Shown here one piece after another: positions 5,214 through 12,213 of a stretch of DNA of 12,672 nucleotides (positions within the stretch are counted from its first letter, which is position 1; each line of letters starts with the position of its first letter). The stretch is taken from NCBI GenBank assembly GCA_965262315.1, contig CBDHFJ010000005.1, positions 1 through 12,672 of the forward strand, read 5' to 3'. The position numbers and the translations under genes were made by a program. Source of the DNA: JBCCFK01 sp965262315 (GTDB lineage Bacteria; Actinomycetota; Acidimicrobiia; Acidimicrobiales; UBA8592). Below the pieces are notes generated by a model. The model ran no database searches, was not told the origin of the DNA, and worked only from the letters and a program-made list of their open reading frames with translations.

Positions 5214-6824
5214 ATGATCACCGACCTCCTCACCGATGCGCTGCGCGACGCCCTGGTGGCGCTCGCCGTCGACCCCCTGCCCGACACCATCGGGCTGGAG
5301 CGCCCGGCCAACCGCGAGCACGGTGACTGGTCGTCCAACGTGGCCCTGGCCACTGCCAAGAAGGCCGGCCGCAACCCCCGCGAGCTCGGCCAGCAGCTCG
5401 CCGATCACCTCAACGAGAACCTCCCGCCGCACGTCGACAAGGTCGAGATCGCCGGGCCAGGATTCGTCAACTTCCACCTCGCCGGCACGTGGCTGTACGA
5501 CGTGCTGCGTGATGTCGTCGCCGCTGGCGATGCCTACGGCCGGTCCGCCACTGGCGCCGGCACGAAGGTCAACGTCGAGTTCGTCAGCGCCAACCCCACC
5601 GGCCCGCTGCACGCCGGCCACGCCCGCGGCGCCTGCTACGGCGACGCCATCGCCTCGCTGCTCGAGGCGGTGGGCCACGAGGTCGAGCGCGAGTTCTACA
5701 TCAACGACCGCGGCGTGCAGATGCAGACCTACGCCGCCTCACTGCTGGCCCGCAAGAACGGCGAGGAGCCGCCCGAGGGTGGCTACGTGGGCGAGTACAT
5801 CGTGGAGTGGTCCAAGGAGATGCCCGAAGGGCTGAGCCAGGACGACGCGCTCGAGTGGGGCTATGCGCACGCCAAGGCCGACCAGACCGAGGTGCTCGCC
5901 AGCCTCGGTGTGGTGTTCGACACCTGGTACTCCGAGCGCTCGATGGTCGACAACGGCATGATCGATGCCGCGCTCGCCGACCTCCGCGACCACGGGGTCG
6001 TCTACGAGAACGATGGGGCCACCTGGCTTCGGTCCACCGACTACGGCGACGACAAGGACCGGGTGCTGATCCGCTCCGACGGCGACTACACCTACATCAC
6101 CCCCGACATCGCCTACCACCGCGACAAGTTCGAGCGCGCCGACGAACTCATCGACGTCTGGGGCGCCGACCACCACGGCTACGTCGGCCGCATGAAGGCG
6201 GCGATGAAGTCACTGGGCAAGGACCCCGACAAGCTGACCGTCCCCATCACCCAGATGGTCCGGCTGATGCGCGGCGACGAGGAGGTCAAGCTGTCCAAGC
6301 GGACCGGCGACATCATCGAGCTGCGCGACATCGTCGACGAGATCGGCGCCGACGCCGCCCGGTTCACCTACCTCTTGCAGTCGGTCGACAGCCCCCAGAC
6401 CTTCGACCTCGAGCTCGCCGCGTCGAAGGCGATGGACAACCCGGTCTTCTATGTGCAGATGGCGCACGCCCGGCTGCGGTCGATCCAGACCAAGGTGGCC
6501 GAGGCCGGCATCGAGCGCGCCGCGCTCGACACCGTCGACCTCGGCCGGCTCACGCACGAGCGCGAGCTCGAGGTGCTGCGGCAGCTCCACGAGTTCCCCG
6601 ACATCGTCGCCATCGCGGCCCGCGAGCTGGCGCCGCACAAGGTGGCCAACTGGCTGCGCGAGTTCGCCGCCGCGGTGCACGGCTTCTACCACGACTGCTA
6701 CGTCATGGGCGACGGCATCGCGCCCGAGCTGACCCAGGCCCGGCTGTGGCTGGTCGAAGCGGCGCGGGTGGGCCTGGTCAACGGGCTCACGCTCATGGGC
6801 GTCTCCGCTCCCGACTCGATGTGA
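5214..6824 (+). CDS. argS: Arginyl-tRNA synthetase
   Basis: This class I synthetase charges tRNA-Arg in the cytoplasm. An N-terminal additional domain (about 1-90) recognises the tRNA D-loop. The catalytic Rossmann fold follows, with ANPTGPLHAGH (126-136), the HIGH-type motif. EVKLSKRTGD (357-366) is the KMSKS-type loop. The C-terminal DALR anticodon-binding domain runs from about 412 to 536. At 536 residues it is slightly shorter than E. coli ArgS (577), which is normal for the phylum. The start chosen is ATG 5214, where the usual N-terminus (MITDLLTDALRDAL) begins. An in-frame ATG at 5166 sits behind a run of six G and would add 16 residues without family support. The frame stays open further upstream only because it crosses the repeat array. 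It is followed 10 bp later by lysA. Confidence 0.96.
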   Translation: MITDLLTDALRDALVALAVDPLPDTIGLERPANREHGDWSSNVALATAKKAGRNPRELGQQLADHLNENLPPHVDKVEIAGPGFVNFHLAGTWLYDVLRDVVAAGDAYGRSATGAGTKVNVEFVSANPTGPLHAGHARGACYGDAIASLLEAVGHEVEREFYINDRGVQMQTYAASLLARKNGEEPPEGGYVGEYIVEWSKEMPEGLSQDDALEWGYAHAKADQTEVLASLGVVFDTWYSERSMVDNGMIDAALADLRDHGVVYENDGATWLRSTDYGDDKDRVLIRSDGDYTYITPDIAYHRDKFERADELIDVWGADHHGYVGRMKAAMKSLGKDPDKLTVPITQMVRLMRGDEEVKLSKRTGDIIELRDIVDEIGADAARFTYLLQSVDSPQTFDLELAASKAMDNPVFYVQMAHARLRSIQTKVAEAGIERAALDTVDLGRLTHERELEVLRQLHEFPDIVAIAARELAPHKVANWLREFAAAVHGFYHDCYVMGDGIAPELTQARLWLVEAARVGLVNGLTLMGVSAPDSM

Positions 6825-6834
6825 CCGCCTGCTG

Positions 6835-8109
6835 ATGGCCGGTCCCGTCCCCCTCTCGTTGCTGCCCGATCACGCCTCCACCGACGACGACGGCATGTTG
6901 ACCGTTGCCGGTGTGCGCGCCGACGACCTGGCCGTCGAGTTCGGCACCCCGCTGTTCGTGTACGACGAGGAGCACCTGCGCGCCCGCTGCCGTGAGGCGG
7001 TCGATGCCTTCGGCGACGGCGTGGCGTACGCCACGAAGGCGTTCCTGTGCAAGGCCATGGCCCGCCTCGCCCACGAGGAGGGCATGCACCTCGACGTCGC
7101 CACCGGCGGCGAGATGCAGGTGGCGCTCGCCGCCGACGTGCCCGCCGACCGCCTGGTGCTCCACGGCAACAACAAGTCCGAGTCCGAGCTGCGCATGGCC
7201 CTCGACGCCGGCGTCGGCCGCATCGTGGTCGACTCCTTCGACGAGATCGACCGCCTCGAGGCCATCCACGCGCAGACCGGCCAGGTCGCGTCGGCCCTGC
7301 TCCGGGTGACGCCCGGGGTCGAGGCGCACACGCACGAGTACATCGCCACCGGCCAGGACGACTCCAAGTTCGGCTTCACCGTGTCCACCGGGGTCGCGGC
7401 GAAGGCGGTCGAGCGGGCGCAGTCCTCCCCGGCGATCGACGTGCGCGGCATCCACGCCCACATCGGGTCGCAGGTGTTCCGCCTCGATTCGTTCCGCGAT
7501 GCCGCACGGGTGCTCGCCGAGTTCTCGACGCCGTTGGGTCTCGAAGAGCTGTCCGTCGGCGGCGGCCTCGGCGTTGCCTACGTCGAGGGCGAGGAGACCC
7601 TGCCGATCCCGGCCTGGGGCAAGATCGTCATCGACGCCTGCCGCGATGCGGGCGTCACGGCCCGCATCCTCGCCGAGCCCGGCCGGTCGATCGCCGCCTC
7701 GGCCGCGGTCACGCTGTACACGGTCGGCACCGTCAAGGAGCTCGAGGGCATCCGCACCTACGTCTCGGTCGACGGGGGCATGTCCGACAACCCTCGCCCC
7801 GTGCTGTACGGCAGTGGCTACGAAGCGTTCCTGCCGCGAGCCGTCGGCGCCGACCGTGACCGCGAGGTCCGCATCGTCGGCAAGCACTGCGAGTCCGGCG
7901 ACGTCCTGGTGCGCGAGGCGAACGTGCCCGACGACATCGCGGTGGGCGACCTGCTGGCCACGCCGGTGACCGGCGCCTACGGCCACTCGCTCGGCTCCAA
8001 CTACAACAAGGTCCTGCGGCCGGCCGTGGTGTTCGTCAAGGACGGCGAGGCCCGCCTGGTCGTCCGGCGCGAGACCTTCGAGGACCTCCTCCGCACCGAC
8101 CTCGGCTGA
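6835..8109 (+). CDS. lysA: Diaminopimelate decarboxylase
   Basis: This PLP enzyme converts meso-diaminopimelate to lysine and CO2, the last step of the pathway. It has the fold-type III alanine-racemase-like barrel, with the PLP lysine K68 in YATKAF. Further motifs are HAHIGSQ (207-213), GGGLG (242-246, phosphate binding), EPGRS (281-285), DGGMSDNPRP (313-322) and CESGD (352-356), whose cysteine acts in the partner active site of the dimer. Length is 424, close to E. coli LysA. It starts 10 bp after argS with no obvious ribosome binding site and is probably co-transcribed with it. An alternative ATG at codon 21 would still leave the barrel intact. The argS-lysA-hom order is the actinobacterial arrangement. 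Confidence 0.96.
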   Translation: MAGPVPLSLLPDHASTDDDGMLTVAGVRADDLAVEFGTPLFVYDEEHLRARCREAVDAFGDGVAYATKAFLCKAMARLAHEEGMHLDVATGGEMQVALAADVPADRLVLHGNNKSESELRMALDAGVGRIVVDSFDEIDRLEAIHAQTGQVASALLRVTPGVEAHTHEYIATGQDDSKFGFTVSTGVAAKAVERAQSSPAIDVRGIHAHIGSQVFRLDSFRDAARVLAEFSTPLGLEELSVGGGLGVAYVEGEETLPIPAWGKIVIDACRDAGVTARILAEPGRSIAASAAVTLYTVGTVKELEGIRTYVSVDGGMSDNPRPVLYGSGYEAFLPRAVGADRDREVRIVGKHCESGDVLVREANVPDDIAVGDLLATPVTGAYGHSLGSNYNKVLRPAVVFVKDGEARLVVRRETFEDLLRTDLG

Positions 8110-8121
8110 TCCGCGTCCTCA

Positions 8122-8155
8122 CGTTCGGTGAGCGCTGCCGGCGTTCCACCGAACG
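8122..8155. terminator. Inverted repeat between lysA and hom, possible terminator
   Basis: CGTTCGGTG (8122-8130) and CACCGAACG (8147-8155) are perfect 9-bp arms around a 16-nt loop, 12 bp after the lysA stop. No T-run follows. Because hom appears to have its own promoter, this may end the argS-lysA transcript, or act as an operator for hom. Confidence 0.45.
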
Positions 8156-8200
8156 GGTGACCGCGCGGACAAACGGCGCAATGGCGGGCTGGTGCTCCGG

Positions 8201-8206
8201 TAGCGT
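8201..8206 (+). promoter_or_regulatory. Leaderless -10 box of hom
   Basis: TAGCGT is followed by GGCGGCC and ATG 8214, so transcription should begin at or one base before the start codon. No Shine-Dalgarno sequence precedes this ATG. Confidence 0.5.
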
Positions 8207-8213
8207 GGCGGCC

Positions 8214-9509
8214 ATGGCCACCAAGGTGAACGTCGGGCTGCTGGGTTGCGGCAACGTGGGAGGCGCGCTCGTCGAGCTCGTCGCCGAACAACGGGCTGAG
8301 ATCGCCGGCCGAACCGGCGTCGATCTCGAGATCACCCGGATCGCGGTCCACTCGACCGCCAAGGACAGGGGCCTCGATGTGCCCCACGAGATCTTCACCA
8401 CCGACGCCGCCGCCGTCGTCGCCGACGAGGGCATCGACATCGTGGTGGAGACCATCGGTGGCATCGAGCCGGCCCGCGAGCTGGTGCTTGCCGCCATCGC
8501 CGGCGGCAAGCCCGTGATCACGGCAAACAAGGAACTGTTGGCCAACCACGGTGCCGAGCTCTACGACGCCGCGGCCGACGCCGGCGTCGACCTGCTGTAC
8601 GAAGCCGCCGTGGCCGGCGCCATCCCGCTGTTGCGCCCGCTGCGCGAATCGCTCATCGGCGAGCCGGTCAGCCGGGTGATGGGCATCGTCAACGGCACCA
8701 CCAACTACATCCTCAGCCAGATGGCCGAGCACGGGGTCTCCTACCAGGACGCACTCGCGGAAGCCCAGAGCCTGGGCTACGCCGAACGCGATCCCACGGC
8801 CGACGTCGAGGGCTACGACGCCGGCGCCAAGGCCGCCATCATCGCCTCGATCGCATTCGGTGCCCGCGTGGTCGCCGGCGACGTGTACCACGAGGGGATC
8901 TCCGGCATCACCGCCGCCGACATCGACTTCGCCACCCGGCTGGGTTATGTCATCAAGCTGCTGGCGGTCACCGAGCAGGTGGGCGACGAGGACGGCGTGC
9001 CCGTCGTCGCCGTGCGGGTCCACCCGGCGATGGTGCCCGGCACCCACCCGCTGGCGTCGGTGCGCGACAGCTTCAACGCGGTCTTCGTCGAAGGCGGAGC
9101 CGCAGGCGAGCTGATGTTCTACGGCCGAGGCGCCGGCGGCCGGCCCACGGCCAGCGCGGTGCTGGGCGACCTGATCGACGCCGCCACCAACCGCCTCGAC
9201 CACACCGCGGCCACGATCGGGACCCTGGTGCGCCCGCGGATCCAACCGATCGACGAGCTGGAATCCGCGTACTACCTGAACCTGGAGGTGCACGACGAGC
9301 CCGGGGTCCTGGCCACCGTCGCCGGCATCTTCGGACAACACAAGGTGTCGATCCGATCCATGGAGCAGGAGGGCCTCGGCGACGACGCCCGCCTGATCTT
9401 CATCACCCATCCGGCGGTCGAGCGCGACGTCCGGGCCACGCTGCACGAGATCCGTTCGCTCGACTCGGTCCGTCAGGTCGGGTCGATGCTGCGGGTCATC
9501 GGCGGCTGA
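8214..9509 (+). CDS. hom: Homoserine dehydrogenase
   Basis: It reduces aspartate semialdehyde to homoserine with NAD(P)H, the branch point toward threonine and methionine. The N-terminal nucleotide-binding fold has GLLGCGNVGG (8-17). TANKELLA (103-110) and GIVNGTTNYIL (157-167) are family blocks. Catalytic positions E191, D202 and K206 lie in ERDPTADVEGYDAGAK. A C-terminal ACT domain (about 354-429, LNLEVHDEPGVLATVAGIFG) indicates allosteric inhibition, usually by threonine. Length is 431. The chosen ATG 8214 starts directly before the first strand and sits 7 nt after TAGCGT. The frame is open back to GTG 8157, but those 19 codons lack family similarity and would overlap the promoter. It is not fused to aspartokinase. 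thrC follows 9 bp downstream. Confidence 0.96.
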   Translation: MATKVNVGLLGCGNVGGALVELVAEQRAEIAGRTGVDLEITRIAVHSTAKDRGLDVPHEIFTTDAAAVVADEGIDIVVETIGGIEPARELVLAAIAGGKPVITANKELLANHGAELYDAAADAGVDLLYEAAVAGAIPLLRPLRESLIGEPVSRVMGIVNGTTNYILSQMAEHGVSYQDALAEAQSLGYAERDPTADVEGYDAGAKAAIIASIAFGARVVAGDVYHEGISGITAADIDFATRLGYVIKLLAVTEQVGDEDGVPVVAVRVHPAMVPGTHPLASVRDSFNAVFVEGGAAGELMFYGRGAGGRPTASAVLGDLIDAATNRLDHTAATIGTLVRPRIQPIDELESAYYLNLEVHDEPGVLATVAGIFGQHKVSIRSMEQEGLGDDARLIFITHPAVERDVRATLHEIRSLDSVRQVGSMLRVIGG

Positions 9510-9518
9510 GGTTCCCCG

Positions 9519-10920
9519 GTGAAGTACGTCAGCACCCGCGGAATGGCGCCGCCGTTGGAGTTCGGCGACGTGCTGTTGACCGGGCTCGCCAGCGACGGCG
9601 GGCTCTACGTGCCCGAGGTCTGGCCCCGGCTCTCGCTGGCCGACTTCGTCGCCGCACACGGTGCCGAGGCCGACTATGCCACCCTCGCCACCGAGGTGAT
9701 GTGGCCCTACGTCGAGGGTTCGATCGAGCGGGATGCCTTCGCCGCCATCGTCGACGCGGCCTATGCGACCTTCGACCACGACGAGGTCACGCCGCTGGTC
9801 GACCTCGGCGACGACCTCCACCTCCTCGAGCTGTTCCACGGCCCGACGCTGGCGTTCAAGGACGTCGCCCTCCAGTTGGTCGGCCGGCTCTTCGATCACG
9901 AGTTGGCCGCGCGAGGCGAGCGCGTCACCATCGTGGCGGCCACGTCCGGCGACACGGGTTCGGCGGCCATCGAGGCCGTCCGAGACCGCGAGGCCATCGA
10001 CATCTTCGTGGCTGCATCCACACGAGCGGACGTCACCGCTGCAGCGGCGGCAGATGACCACGGTCGACGCACCCAACGTGCACAACGTCGCCGTCGAGGG
10101 GACCTTCGACGACTGCCAGGACCTGGTGAAGGCCATGTTCGGCGACACCGAGTTCCGGGATCGGATCCGCATGTCCGCGGTGAACTCGATCAACTGGGCC
10201 CGGGTGATGGCCCAGATCGTCTACTACTACTGGGCCGCGCTGCAGCTCGGCCGGATCGACCAGCCGGTCTCGTTCGCGGTCCCGACCGGGCAACTTCGGC
10301 AACGTGTTCGCCGGCTTCTGCGCCCGCCGCATGGGGCTCGACATCGCGCAGTTCGTGGTGGGCAGCAACCGCAACGACATCCTCACCCGGTTCTTCGAGA
10401 CCGGTGAGATGACCATCGAGTCCGTCGAGCCCAGCCTGTCGCCGTCGATGGACATCCAGGTGAGCTCGAATCTCGAGCGCCTGCTGTTCGAGCTGCACGC
10501 CCGCGACGGCGAGGCGGTGGCCGAGTTCATGAGCACGTTTCGTGAGACCGGGACCGTCAGCATCGACCCGTACAAGCTCGGGGCGCTCCGCGAGAGCTGG
10601 GACGGCGCTCGCCTCGACGACACCGAGACGCTCGACGAGATCCGGGCCGAGGCGGGAGCGCTCCGGTGAGATCGTCGATCCCCACACCGCTGTCGGCCTC
10701 GGTGCGGCCCGGCGATGCCGCCGGGTCGGGGGCGCCGATGGTGGTCCTGGCCACCGCGCACCCGGCGAAGTTTCCCGCTGCCATCGAGCAGGCCGTGGGC
10801 CGGGGGCCCGACGTCCCCGCCCGTCTGGCGGCGGTGGCCGAGCTGCCCGAACGCTTCGATGTCCGGGCCAACGACCTGGCCGTCATCGAGTCCTACATCC
10901 TCGAGCGCACCCGGGTCTGA
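9519..10920 (+). pseudogene. thrC: Threonine synthase, interrupted by four apparent +1 frameshifts
   Basis: This PLP enzyme converts phosphohomoserine to threonine. GTG 9519 has GAGG 7 nt upstream, overlapping the hom stop. The first frame has FHGPTLAFKDVALQL (106-120; PLP lysine K114) and ATSGDTGSAA (141-150). Homology then continues through five segments: 9519-10010; from 10012 (LHPHERTSPLQRRQMTTVD); from about 10291 (NFGNVFAGFCARRMG) after ACCGGG; from about 10657 (ERSGEIVDPHTAVGLGAA) after GCGGG; and from about 10713 (DAAGSGAPMVVLATAHPAKF) to TGA 10918-10920. Each junction needs removal of one G. Removing four leaves exactly 466 codons, or 465 residues, normal for the longer threonine synthases. 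As written it cannot be translated through. Sequencing indels or true decay are both possible; the intact motifs favour the former. Confidence 0.9.
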
Positions 10921-10979
10921 CGATCGGCCGGACGAGGGCCCCGCTCGGGGGTCTGCCCACGGTCGTCTCTCGGTTCTGT

Positions 10980-11019
10980 GACGGGTTTCGGGACGCCGAG
11001 CCCCGTCCCCGGACCCGTC
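10980..11019. terminator. Bidirectional hairpin between convergent thrC and arsI
   Basis: GACGGGT (10980-10986) pairs with ACCCGTC (11013-11019). Inside it, GGGACG (10990-10995) pairs with CGTCCC (11004-11009) around an 8-nt loop, joined by two G-T wobbles and one mismatch. This 16-position stem lies between the thrC stop (10920) and the arsI stop (11024). There is no T-run, as is common in GC-rich genomes. Confidence 0.6.
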
Positions 11020-11023
11020 GGGT

Positions 11024-11500
11024 TCAGCAGCAGCTCGACGGTCCGGTCGAGGCGGCGACGGTGGCCGGCTCGGCGGCCGGGCCGCAGCATTCGACGTCGT
11101 TGCCGGGGCCGCCGGCCTCCAGATGGCCGGCGGTCTCGGCGTCGGCGAGGACGGTGTAGATCTCCCAGCGGTGGCCGTCGACACCGTCGACCCAGCCCTC
11201 GTCCTTGTAGGCGTAGCAGCAGTGGTCTTCGCCTTCGCTGTGGACCGCCAGGCCGGCCTGCTTGACCCGGTCGAGCTCGGCGTGCACCGCGTCGGCGGTC
11301 TCGTGCTCGATGCCCAGGTGGTTGATGGCGCCGTGGGGGCCGGCGCCCTCGAACAGGACCAGCTTGAGGGGCGGGTCGGCGATGGCGAAGTTGGCGTAGC
11401 CGGGCTCGCGCTTGGCCGGCTGGCTGTCGAACAGGGCGGAGTAGTACTCGACGGCCGCATCGAGGTCGTCGACTTTGAGGCCGAGCTGCAGACGGGACAT
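11024..11500 (-). CDS. arsI: ArsI-type C-As lyase (CadI-like vicinal oxygen chelate protein)
   Basis: ArsI is a Fe(II)-dependent dioxygenase that cleaves the carbon-arsenic bond of trivalent organoarsenicals such as methylarsenite, releasing As(III). Actinobacterial homologues are often annotated cadmium-induced CadI. The protein opens MSRLQLGLKVDDLDAAVEYY and contains PGYANFAIADPPLKLVLFEG (33-52). Gln5, His61 (NHLG) and Glu113 (WEIY) fall at the expected metal site. The vicinal cysteine pair C94-C95 in DHCCYAYKD fits the arsenic-binding site. The tail carries two more pairs, C138-C139 and C157-C158. ATG 11500 has AAGGAG 6 nt upstream; an upstream in-frame ATG (11557) lies inside the operator and is rejected. 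It is divergent from arsR. ArsM and an ACR3 or ArsB pump are not in the window. Confidence 0.9.
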   Translation of the reverse strand: MSRLQLGLKVDDLDAAVEYYSALFDSQPAKREPGYANFAIADPPLKLVLFEGAGPHGAINHLGIEHETADAVHAELDRVKQAGLAVHSEGEDHCCYAYKDEGWVDGVDGHRWEIYTVLADAETAGHLEAGGPGNDVECCGPAAEPATVAASTGPSSCC

Positions 11501-11525
11501 GGGGTTCTCCTTGGGTTCGGGAGCG

Positions 11526-11554
11526 AGGGTACCCGCTTCCGGGGGTCGTATCGA
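11526..11554 (-). promoter_or_regulatory. arsI promoter
   Basis: On the minus strand TCGATA (11554-11549) and TACCCT (11531-11526) are separated by 17 bp, giving a start near 11519 and a 19-nt leader containing the AAGGAG site. The -35 hexamer matches TTGACA at 4 of 6 positions and lies in operator copy 1. Confidence 0.5.
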
Positions 11555-11611
11555 CATCTGTCTATGTATCGACAGGCATCAATATGAACAACGCATCGAC
11601 GTCTGTCAATG
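11549..11611. promoter_or_regulatory. Two-copy ArsR operator
   Basis: TATCGACATCTGTCTATG (11549-11566) and CATCGACGTCTGTCAATG (11594-11611) differ at three of 18 positions. Each is an imperfect palindrome of form ATnGAC-N4-GTCnAT. Copy 1 covers the arsI -35 and copy 2 covers the arsR -35, each centred about 37-39 bp upstream of the inferred start. A third partial copy, ATCGACAGGCATC, begins at 11568, and CTGTC/GACAG forms another dyad at 11558-11575. Binding by ArsR is inferred from position and symmetry. Confidence 0.6.
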
Positions 11612-11632
11612 TGTTTCTCCCGTGGTTACACT
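11603..11632 (+). promoter_or_regulatory. Leaderless arsR promoter
   Basis: CTGTCA (11603-11608), an 18-bp spacer and TACACT (11627-11632) are followed by CGGCCC and ATG 11639. Transcription would start on the A of the start codon. The -35 overlaps operator copy 2, consistent with autorepression. Confidence 0.55.
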
Positions 11633-11638
11633 CGGCCC

Positions 11639-11992
11639 ATGGCCGTCACCGACCGAGCACCCACCCCCGACCAGGCTGTCGAGCGCTGCTGCACCCCGCT
11701 CACCGTCGACGTGCTCGACGCCACCGACGCCGAGCTGCTCGCGGCGCGCTTCAAGGCCATCGCCGATCCCGTGCGCCTCCAGATCCTGAGTCGACTCGCG
11801 GCCGCGCCCGACGGCGTGTGCGTGTGCGACTTCGTCGACGACCTCGATCGGTCGCAGCCGACCATCTCGCACCACCTCAAAGTGCTCGGCGAGGCGGGGC
11901 TGGTCACGCGGGACCAGCGAGGCAAGTGGGCCTGGTTCAGCATCGTCGCCTCCGAGCTCGACGAGCTCGCGCACGTCCTCACCACCCGCTGA
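11639..11992 (+). CDS. arsR: ArsR/SmtB-family arsenic-responsive repressor
   Basis: This 117-residue winged-helix repressor releases DNA when it binds As(III) or related metals. The core runs from about 33 to 110, with ARFKAIADPVRLQILSRL (36-53) and recognition region SQPTISHHLKVLGEAGLV. Cysteines lie at 17-18 (ERCCTPL) and at 61 and 63 (VCVCDF). From memory, an N-terminal vicinal pair plus a cysteine near the third helix is the As(III) site described for the Corynebacterium glutamicum ArsR, so the same chemistry is plausible here. ATG 11639 lies 6 nt after TACACT and has no Shine-Dalgarno sequence; the open frame back to 11609 would run through the promoter. It is divergent from arsI. Confidence 0.93.
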   Translation: MAVTDRAPTPDQAVERCCTPLTVDVLDATDAELLAARFKAIADPVRLQILSRLAAAPDGVCVCDFVDDLDRSQPTISHHLKVLGEAGLVTRDQRGKWAWFSIVASELDELAHVLTTR

Positions 11993-12028
11993 CGCAGGGC
12001 CTCCGTCTGGGTCGAGTGCCCGGGCATG

Positions 12029-12058
12029 TTGGTCCCGGTCGCGAGACCTCGGTACAGT
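12029..12058 (+). promoter_or_regulatory. rho promoter
   Basis: TTGGTC (12029-12034), an 18-bp spacer and TACAGT (12053-12058) predict a start near 12065. This leaves a leader of about 149 nt before rho. Confidence 0.5.
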
Positions 12059-12066
12059 CTCCGGGT

Positions 12067-12098
12067 GTCGGTCCGGCCACGGTGTCTTCCGGGCCGAC
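12067..12098 (+). promoter_or_regulatory. 5' leader hairpin of rho
   Basis: GTCGGTCCGG (12067-12076) pairs with CCGGGCCGAC (12089-12098), 10 positions with one G-T wobble, around a 12-nt loop at the predicted 5' end of the transcript. The remaining leader to 12213 is rich in C and has no open frame of note. rho leaders are often sites of autoregulation, so a regulatory role is possible but unproven. Confidence 0.4.
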
Positions 12099-12213
12099 TC
12101 GATCCGACCCAGGACGTGCCGCACCTCGACCGGTACCAGGGTCACCCACCAGAGGACGGGGGACGACGCGTGCCACTGCGCCGTTGCGTGCCCACACCAC
12201 CTGAGGACCACCG

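Noticed and set aside
3676..5217. 513-residue plus-strand open frame opposite dus
   Set aside because: Shadow of dus running into the repeat array; no domain and no start signal.
8001..10193. 730-residue minus-strand open frame opposite hom and thrC
   Set aside because: Composition is Gly/Asp/Val/His-rich shadow coding opposite genes with GC-rich third positions; no motif, and it ignores the clear homology on the plus strand.
10033..11460. 475-residue minus-strand open frame
   Set aside because: Spans two unrelated convergent genes in the wrong frames with low-complexity Arg/Pro/Ser content.
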